From positions 1 through 44,630 of the forward strand of contig RGGX01000001.1 in the NCBI GenBank assembly GCA_010024485.1: 44,630 nucleotides of DNA, in the 5' to 3' direction. The DNA comes from Actinomycetota bacterium (GTDB lineage Bacteria; Actinomycetota; Acidimicrobiia; Acidimicrobiales; Ilumatobacteraceae). The notes below the pieces were generated by a model. The model saw only the letters and a program-made list of their open reading frames with translations. It had not been told where the DNA came from and ran no database searches. The translations under genes were made by a program, and so were the position numbers. Below are positions 39,560 through 44,630 of the stretch, piece after piece (the stretch's first letter is position 1; every line of letters begins with the position of its first letter).

Positions 39560-40965
39560 GAGAGGTCCTCCGGGAGGGCGAAGTGGCCGGCGACAGCGGT
39601 CGCTGCGGCCACGGCCGGTGAGACGAGATGGGTGCGGCCGCCACGTCCCTGACGTCCCTCGAAGTTCCGGTTGCTCGTGCTGGCCGAGCGCTCGCCGGGG
39701 GTGAGCTTGTCGGGGTTCATGGCGAGGCACATCGAGCATCCCGGTTCGCGCCAGTCGGCTCCGGCGGCGCGGAACACCTCGTGGAGCCCCTCGGCCTCGG
39801 CCTCGGCCTTCACCCGGTGGGATCCGGGGACGACCATGACCCGTGGGACGGTCACGGCGCGTCCGCGCATCACCTCGGCGGCGGCCCGCAGGTCCTCGAT
39901 GCGGCTGTTGGTGCACGAACCGATGAAGACGGTGTCGACCGAGATGTCGCGGATGGCGGTGCCGGGGGTGAGACCCATGTACTCGAGGGCGCGGCTCACC
40001 GTCTCCCGGGTGGTCGGGTCGGCGTAGTCCTCAGGGGAGGGGATGCGGTCGTCGATGGAGGCGACCTGGGCCGGGTTGGTCCCCCAGGTGACCTGCGGGT
40101 GGATGTCCGCGGCGTCGATGACGACCTCGGTGTCCCATTCGGCCCCCTCGTCGGTGACCAGGGTGGACCAGTCGGCGACGGCCGCGTCCCAGTCGGCGCC
40201 GGTCGGGGCGTGATCGCGTCCGCGGAGGTAGTCGAAGGTGGTCTGGTCGGGGGCGACGAGTCCGGCCCGGGCGCCCGCCTCGATCGACATGTTGCAGACG
40301 GTCATCCGGCCCTCCATGGAGAGGGAGCGGATCGCCGAGCCCCGGTACTCGATGACGTGACCGATACCGCCTCCGGTGCCGATACGTCCGATGATGGCGA
40401 GCACCACGTCCTTGGCGGTGACCCCGGGCCGGAGCTCCCCGTCGACGGTGACCGACATCCATCGGGGCCGTGACTGGGGGAGGGTCTGGGTGGCGAGCAC
40501 GTGCTCGACCTCGCTGGTGCCGATGCCGAAGGCGAGAGCCCCGAAGGCTCCGTGGGTGGCGGTGTGGCTGTCGCCGCAGACGATGGTCATGCCGGGCAGG
40601 GTGCGTCCCTGCTCGGGGCCGATGACGTGCACGATGCCCTGGCCGGCATCGCCCATCGGGTAGTGGGTGATGCCGAACTCGGCGGCGTTGTGGCGCAGGG
40701 TGTCGACCTGCTTGGCGGAGATCTCGTCGGCGATCGGCTGGTCGATGTCGGCGGTGGGGACGTTGTGGTCCTCGGTGGCGACGGTGAGTTCGGGACGTCG
40801 GACGGTCCGGCCGCTGAGCCGCAGACCTTCAAAGGCCTGGGGGCTCGTCACCTCGTGCACGAGGTGGAGATCGATGTAGACGAGATCGGGCTCACCCGGG
40901 GTGGAGGCCACGAGGTGTCGGTCCCAGACCTTCTCGGGGAGTGTCTTCGGTCTCGTGTCAGCCAT
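39556..40965 (-). CDS. leuC: 3-isopropylmalate dehydratase large subunit
   Basis: Aconitase-family catalytic subunit (469 aa) converting 2-isopropylmalate to 3-isopropylmalate. Cluster ligands are in VFIGSCTNSR and EPGCSMC; substrate-binding segments THYPMGDAGQGIVHVIGPEQGRTLPG and VCGDSHTATHGAFGALAFGIGTSEVEHVLATQ are intact. Unlike most units here it has a normal leader: purine-rich AGAGAG near the ATG at 40965 and minus-strand TACGCT at 41018-41013, for a ~40-nt 5' UTR. leuD follows with a 4-bp overlap. The leuA gene and its attenuator lie ~3 kb away on the same strand. Confidence 0.97.
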   Translation of the reverse strand: MADTRPKTLPEKVWDRHLVASTPGEPDLVYIDLHLVHEVTSPQAFEGLRLSGRTVRRPELTVATEDHNVPTADIDQPIADEISAKQVDTLRHNAAEFGITHYPMGDAGQGIVHVIGPEQGRTLPGMTIVCGDSHTATHGAFGALAFGIGTSEVEHVLATQTLPQSRPRWMSVTVDGELRPGVTAKDVVLAIIGRIGTGGGIGHVIEYRGSAIRSLSMEGRMTVCNMSIEAGARAGLVAPDQTTFDYLRGRDHAPTGADWDAAVADWSTLVTDEGAEWDTEVVIDAADIHPQVTWGTNPAQVASIDDRIPSPEDYADPTTRETVSRALEYMGLTPGTAIRDISVDTVFIGSCTNSRIEDLRAAAEVMRGRAVTVPRVMVVPGSHRVKAEAEAEGLHEVFRAAGADWREPGCSMCLAMNPDKLTPGERSASTSNRNFEGRQGRGGRTHLVSPAVAAATAVAGHFALPEDLS

Positions 40966-41012
40966 GGATGCTCGCTCTCTCGAACTCTCTGCGCGGTGGT
41001 CGGAGGCGTCGA

Positions 41013-41018
41013 AGCGTA
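41013..41018 (-). promoter_or_regulatory. -10 element of leuCD
   Basis: Minus-strand TACGCT (TANNNT) would start transcription about 40 nt before the leuC ATG, leaving room for the AGAGAG ribosome binding site. The 81-bp gap to the FKBP gene holds nothing else recognisable. Confidence 0.45.
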
Positions 41019-41046
41019 CCGGCGGTGATCACGGCCGACCCGGCGT

Positions 41047-41961
41047 TCACCAGACGCCGAGCAGTTCGATGATCGCGATGAGGTCGCGGCCGGCGGGAAG
41101 GCCGAGACCGGGTTCGCCGTCGGGTCCGAAGGCGAGATCGGGTGGCATGGTGACCGCCCGGGTGCCGCCGACGGTCATGCCGGTGAGGGCCTGTTGGAGC
41201 CCGGGCAGGGTATAGCCGTCCTCGAGGAGGATCTCGAGCGGTTCTCCGCGGTCCCAGGTGTTGAAGAGGGTCACGAGGTTGTCCCCGCGTACCAGCAGGA
41301 GGTGGGCGAGGGCGGTGTCACCGGTGTCTGCCGTCCGGCCCTCACCGGTGACCAGATCGTCGATGGTGAGCTCGAGGGCGCCGTCGGAGGCGGTGATGTC
41401 GGCGTCGACGGGGGCATCGGAGGCGACCGAGGGCGGCACGACCGCGTGGATGTCGACGATGAAGGTGAGGGCGTCGCCAGCCTTGATCGGCTCGCCGGGA
41501 GGGTTGTCGCCGTAGGCGAGGTCGGCGGGGATGTCGAGTCGAAGCTTCGAGCCGGGGGTCGCCCCGAGGAGTCCGGTGTCCCATCCCTGGATCACCTGGC
41601 CGGCGCCGACGGTGAAGCTGAGCGCCTGGCCCCGGGCGATGCTGGTGTCGAACAGGTCGCCGGTGAGGGTGATGACGCCGACGTAGTCGACCCAGACGGT
41701 GTCACCGGCCTGGGCGGCGCGTCCGGCACCGGTCGACAGCTCGGTGATGATGAGCTCGGTCGGGGCCTCCGCGAGCGGTTCGACCTCGAGCGGGTTCTCG
41801 CCGATGGTGGTGGTCGGTGCCTCCTCGCCGACGGCGGAGAGTTCGACGTCGGTGATGTCGGCCGCGTCCGCGTCGTCGCCGTCGGAACCGGAGCAGCCCA
41901 CGAGCACCGCGACGGCGGTCAGTCCCGCGAGGAGCCGGGTGGTTCTCACCATGGCGAACAC
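41047..41961 (-). CDS. double-FKBP-domain lipoprotein (peptidyl-prolyl isomerase)
   Basis: A 304-aa lipoprotein: Arg-rich start, hydrophobic core and lipobox VLVGC (Cys23), an acidic linker (~24-66), then two FKBP-like domains at ~67-173 and ~196-304. The first has a good FKBP core (VWVDYVGVITLTGDLFDTS, GAGQVIQGWDTGL, LDIPADLAYGDNPPGEPI, LTFIVDIHAV). The second is degenerate (LAHLLLVRGDNLV, LPGLQQALTGMTVGGTRAVTMPPDLAFG) and may be structural. It probably folds or chaperones envelope proteins. GTG 41961 has minus-strand TAGCGT 7 nt upstream, inside the aarF stop region; ATG 41952 is an alternative start that keeps the signal peptide. Confidence 0.9.
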   Translation of the reverse strand: MFAMVRTTRLLAGLTAVAVLVGCSGSDGDDADAADITDVELSAVGEEAPTTTIGENPLEVEPLAEAPTELIITELSTGAGRAAQAGDTVWVDYVGVITLTGDLFDTSIARGQALSFTVGAGQVIQGWDTGLLGATPGSKLRLDIPADLAYGDNPPGEPIKAGDALTFIVDIHAVVPPSVASDAPVDADITASDGALELTIDDLVTGEGRTADTGDTALAHLLLVRGDNLVTLFNTWDRGEPLEILLEDGYTLPGLQQALTGMTVGGTRAVTMPPDLAFGPDGEPGLGLPAGRDLIAIIELLGVW

Positions 41962-41968
41962 CGGGGGG

Positions 41969-41974
41969 ACGCTA
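41969..41974 (-). promoter_or_regulatory. leaderless -10 element built on the aarF stop codon
   Basis: Minus-strand TAGCGT ends 7 nt before GTG 41961. Its TAG (41974-41972) is the stop codon of the AarF gene, the same trick as at 5552-5557. Confidence 0.55.
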
Positions 41975-43363
41975 GCGGGACGCGATCTGTCGCCCGTCCA
42001 GCCACTCGGCCTCGTCCTGTCCGAGGGGTGTCGAGGGAGCGCTTCCCATGAAGGGCCAGAGCTCCTCGGCGATCCGCCGGTAGTTGCCTCGGGCGCCGAG
42101 CTCGCCGAGCAGGGCGTAGAGGCCGAGGTTGATGCGCTGGATGAACACGAAGGCGCGCGGAACCGTCGCGTACTGCGAGATCGGGCTCGAGCGGTCGAAG
42201 GTGTGACGGACGATGCTCGACGCGTAGGCGGGGGTCCAAGTCATCTCGCGGTCGGTGGAGACCGGTTCGTAGAAGTGTGAGAAGTAGTCGCCGACCTCGT
42301 CGGTGTCGACGGGGGCGTCGCCGAGGAGCATGCCGGCCTCCTCGAGCACGCTCCGGAACCCGGGAACGTCGTGCTCGACGGCCGCGAGTCGCACCATGGT
42401 CTCGAAGGTCTCCATCTCGGTCGGGTCGAACTCCTTCACGAGACCGAAGTCGAGGAAGGTGACCCGTCCGTCCCCGTGGAACAGGTAGTTGCCGGGATGC
42501 GGATCCCCGTTGAAGGCGCGCATGGTGTAGAGGCTCCGGAAGATGAAGCGGAAGATGGTCTCGGCGGCGCGGTCGCGCTCGGTCTGGTCCCAGGTGAGCA
42601 GTTCCGCCCAGGTGTGGCCGTCGACGAGTTCGGTCGTGAGCACCCGCGCGGTGGAGAGGTGGTCGACGACCTCGGGCACGTGGATGCGGGGGTGACCCCG
42701 GTAGAACTCGGCGAAGCGCCGCTGGTTGTCGGCCTCTCGCCGGTAGTCGAGTTCCTCGGTGAGACGCTCCTTGATCTCGGACACCATCTCGGCGGGGTCC
42801 AGCCCGCCGAATCCCTGGCGCAGGACCGTGCCCAACAGGTCGGCGTTCCGGAGGTCGGCTGAGATGGCCTCGTCGACCCCGGGGTACTGCACCTTGACGG
42901 CGACGGCGCGCTCCTGGCCGGTGCCCGGGTCGACGATGACCGCGCGGTGGACCTGCCCGATGGAGGCGGCGGCGATGGGTTCGGGGTCCCACTCGGTGAA
43001 CACCTGGGCCGGAGGCGCGCCGAGTTCGCTCTCGATGACCGACTCGGCGAGCTCGGGCGACATGGGCGGGGCGTTCGACTGGAGCTGCGCGAGGGCGAGT
43101 CGGAGCGGCTCGGGGAGGCCCTCGTCGAGGTAGCTCGCCATCTGGCCGAGCTTCATGAGGGCGCCCTTCATCCGACCGAGCTCGTCGGCCACCTGCTGGG
43201 CGGTGGAGAGACGTCGCCGCTCGTCGAGTTCGATGCGCCGCTCGGTCGAGGCGAACACCTTCCGCGCGGCGGTGCCCGCGTAGGTGCCGCCGACGCGGGC
43301 GCCGAGGCGCGCCACTCGGGCGGAGCGCCCCATCCAGGACCGGGAGAGATCGGTTCGGGCCAT
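41972..43363 (-). CDS. AarF/ABC1/UbiB-family protein kinase-like protein
   Basis: ABC1 atypical kinase of 463 aa. Family signatures: KLGQ (the KxGQ motif, in MKGALMKLGQMASYLDEGLP), the Ala-rich loop (PIAAASIGQVHRA), VAVKVQYPGV with the invariant Lys, ELDYRREADNQRRFAEFYRGHP, then the catalytic-loop region NGDPHPGNYLFHGDGRVTFLDFGLVKEF (DFG). Relatives act in quinone or lipid metabolism; actinobacterial members often sit in such hydrolase/acyltransferase neighbourhoods. The gene begins 1 nt after the alpha/beta hydrolase stop, so they form one operon. The TAG stop doubles as the -10 of the FKBP gene. Confidence 0.93.
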   Translation of the reverse strand: MARTDLSRSWMGRSARVARLGARVGGTYAGTAARKVFASTERRIELDERRRLSTAQQVADELGRMKGALMKLGQMASYLDEGLPEPLRLALAQLQSNAPPMSPELAESVIESELGAPPAQVFTEWDPEPIAAASIGQVHRAVIVDPGTGQERAVAVKVQYPGVDEAISADLRNADLLGTVLRQGFGGLDPAEMVSEIKERLTEELDYRREADNQRRFAEFYRGHPRIHVPEVVDHLSTARVLTTELVDGHTWAELLTWDQTERDRAAETIFRFIFRSLYTMRAFNGDPHPGNYLFHGDGRVTFLDFGLVKEFDPTEMETFETMVRLAAVEHDVPGFRSVLEEAGMLLGDAPVDTDEVGDYFSHFYEPVSTDREMTWTPAYASSIVRHTFDRSSPISQYATVPRAFVFIQRINLGLYALLGELGARGNYRRIAEELWPFMGSAPSTPLGQDEAEWLDGRQIASR

Positions 43364-43364
43364 G

Positions 43365-44270
43365 TCAGCCGGCGCTCACGATGCGGGAGGTGACCGAACC
43401 GATCGCGCGGATGAGGGTGGGGACGAACCGGTCCGCGTTGGCGACCACGGCGTCGTGCTCGCCGTCGACGCGGAAGGCCTCGGCACCGGGGATCTCGTCG
43501 AAGAGGCGGACCTGTCGCCGGAGCGGGACGACCGGGTCCCTCATGGTGACGACGACGGAGGTGGGGACGTCGATCTCGCCGAGCCAGTCGGTGGAGGAGA
43601 AGTTGCCGAGGGCCCGACCGGCCTCGAGGACCATCCGCCAGTCGTGTCGGGCGGCCTGAGCGACCGCCCACGGCCCCCAGGTCTCGGTCTTGCGGCGTAG
43701 GTACACCTGGTCGGAGATGCGGTCGCGGGCCTGGGTGGGGGTGACGCGCGCGAGGGCGGCGAGTCCGGTGAGTCCGAGGAACGACAGTCGTTCGTCGCGC
43801 CGTTCGGCGAAGTGCGGGGCGGTGGCGGCGAGAACGAGTCCGTCGACACGGTCCCGGTGTCGGCGCCAGGTGAGTTGGGCGATGGTTCCGCCCATCGAGT
43901 AGCCGACGGGGATGAAGGTGTCGATACCGAGGGCATCGGCGACGCGGGCGACGTCGTCGGCGCAGTCCTCGAGGCGGACGACGCGGCGGGTGCGGAGTCC
44001 GCTCCCATGTCCGCGCTGGTCGAAGGCGATGACGCGGACGTGTTCTCCGAGCGCTCGGTAGCAGGTGAAGAAGTTGATGTCGGCGCTGGCTGTCCAGCCG
44101 TGGATGAGGATGACGGCGGGAGCGCCCTCGGGGCCGGGGACCTCGCGGACGTCGACCTCGCCGAGGCCGGCCAGTTCGACCGGGGTGGCCGGGGGCAGTT
44201 CGGGTGCCGGCGGCTCGCCGTCGACGGCGTCGTCGACGCTGCTGTCGGTGTCGTCGGCGGTGGTGCTCAC
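43365..44270 (-). CDS. alpha/beta-fold hydrolase
   Basis: A 301-aa hydrolase. After ~45 Asp/Pro-rich residues the core starts with VILIHGWTASAD; the nucleophile Ser lies in the elbow GYSMGG, the His in DGEHDAV near the C-terminus, and an acid residue in MRDPVVP. This fits the esterase/lipase-like group; no substrate can be assigned. The GTG at 44270 follows the GreA-family stop by 13 nt with GGAG just upstream. It heads the run hydrolase-aarF on the minus strand. Confidence 0.92.
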   Translation of the reverse strand: MSTTADDTDSSVDDAVDGEPPAPELPPATPVELAGLGEVDVREVPGPEGAPAVILIHGWTASADINFFTCYRALGEHVRVIAFDQRGHGSGLRTRRVVRLEDCADDVARVADALGIDTFIPVGYSMGGTIAQLTWRRHRDRVDGLVLAATAPHFAERRDERLSFLGLTGLAALARVTPTQARDRISDQVYLRRKTETWGPWAVAQAARHDWRMVLEAGRALGNFSSTDWLGEIDVPTSVVVTMRDPVVPLRRQVRLFDEIPGAEAFRVDGEHDAVVANADRFVPTLIRAIGSVTSRIVSAG

Positions 44271-44283
44271 GTTGCTCCGGGGG

Positions 44284-44630
44284 TCAGATCTCCTCGATGG
44301 AGAGGATCTCGATGCGCAACCTCCCGTTGGGGGCCTCGTATTCCACGGTCTGACCGGCGGTGGCCTCGGCCTCGGCGAGCGCGGCGCCGAGCGGGGAGGT
44401 GGGCGTCATGACTTCGACGTCGTCGCGTCCGAGGGTGATGACCTCCTCGGGGTCGCCGACCACGTACTTCTCGGCGTCGTCGGGGGAATCACCCTTGTAG
44501 ACGATGGTGTAGACGCGCAGCGACTCGGTGATCTCAGCGTTCTCGAGGAGGTGCTCGAGCTGACGGATGCGACCCTCCATGTGCCCCTGCTTGTCCTTGG
44601 CGGCGTGATAGCCGGCGTTCTCGCGCAGGT
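44284..44630 (-). CDS. greA: GreA-family transcription elongation factor (5' end beyond the window)
   Basis: The frame stays open to the right edge: reading inward, LRENAGYHAAKDKQGHMEGRIRQLEHLLENAEI is the GreA coiled-coil N-terminal domain, followed by the FKBP-like C-terminal domain (EKYVVGDPEEVITLGRDDVEVMTPTSPLGAALAEAEATAGQTVEYEAP-RLRIEIL). GreA rescues stalled RNA polymerase by stimulating cleavage of backtracked RNA. About 40 residues of the coiled coil, including the acidic tip, lie outside the window. An internal ATG at 44580 is not the start. It is upstream of the hydrolase-aarF genes on the same strand. Confidence 0.93.
   Translation of the reverse strand, partial: LRENAGYHAAKDKQGHMEGRIRQLEHLLENAEITESLRVYTIVYKGDSPDDAEKYVVGDPEEVITLGRDDVEVMTPTSPLGAALAEAEATAGQTVEYEAPNGRLRIEILSIEEI

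Noticed and set aside
1..44630. tRNA genes, rRNA, CRISPR arrays, prophage genes or replication origin
   Set aside because: Gaps between genes are too short or show no cloverleaf, repeat-spacer pattern or integrase/transposase coding; none could be supported.

Overview
The window is a chromosomal segment of a high-GC bacterium with dense, short-spaced genes, many GTG starts and very little intergenic DNA. Gene content points to an actinobacterium, most likely of the Acidimicrobiia type. Indicators are atpDC followed nearby by murA, a mycobacterial-style MurA with Asp at the usual Cys, a cysteine desulfurase-mnmA-MetE-like-ligA cluster resembling the Mycobacterium iscS-trmU-Rv3015c-ligA neighbourhood, a GT4 glycogen synthase beside glgB, MeaB, and a PASTA kinase-like protein. 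The taxonomic placement is inference from gene content only.

Layout. 1-2.7 kb: end of the ATP synthase operon (atpD, atpC) and an SDR. 2.7-8.6 kb: glpX, an S9 peptidase, an internally duplicated unknown protein, a J-domain protein and an MFS carrier. 8.6-12.0 kb: murA, a small membrane protein, an NfuA-like Fe-S protein, meaB, and a truncated AbiEi-like gene antisense to meaB. 12.0-18.4 kb: enoyl-CoA hydratase, GT4 glycogen synthase and glgB (divergent), azlC-azlD, and a galT-SRPBCC pair. 18.4-19.2 kb: a degenerate island with a long hairpin, a DUF4333 remnant and the frayed 3' end of a methyltransferase. 19.9-26.2 kb: cysteine desulfurase, mnmA, a membrane protein, a MetE-like protein, ligA. 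26.2-32 kb: a membrane-anchored unknown, a PASTA pseudokinase, SDR, SCP2, and a GNAT plus MenC/NSAR-like pair. 32-41 kb: amino-acid and pyrimidine biosynthesis (serA, pyrF with ferredoxin, leuA, leuCD) with a DEAD-box helicase and a putative lipoprotein. 41-44.6 kb: a double-FKBP lipoprotein, an AarF/ABC1 kinase, an alpha/beta hydrolase and a GreA-family gene cut by the window edge. No tRNA, rRNA, CRISPR array, phage gene or intact transposase was found.

Two regulatory themes stand out. First, most transcription-unit starts carry a TANNNT hexamer ending 5-8 nt before the start codon with no Shine-Dalgarno sequence, the pattern of leaderless actinobacterial transcripts. At three divergent gene pairs (MFS/murA, glycogen synthase/glgB, methyltransferase/cysteine desulfurase) the two opposed -10 hexamers share their central TA, giving a 10-bp core ANNNTANNNT between start codons 21-24 bp apart; a fourth locus is imperfect. 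Twice a TAG stop codon forms the first half of the next gene's -10 element. Second, leuA is preceded by a leucine-rich 15-residue leader peptide (MSSAMRLLPLLGLLT), itself apparently leaderless, then an antiterminator-like hairpin overlapping its stop codon and a terminator hairpin with a T-rich tail. This has the architecture of a ribosome-mediated leucine attenuator. The most unusual protein is the PASTA pseudokinase, which has lost the VAIK lysine and the HRD aspartate.
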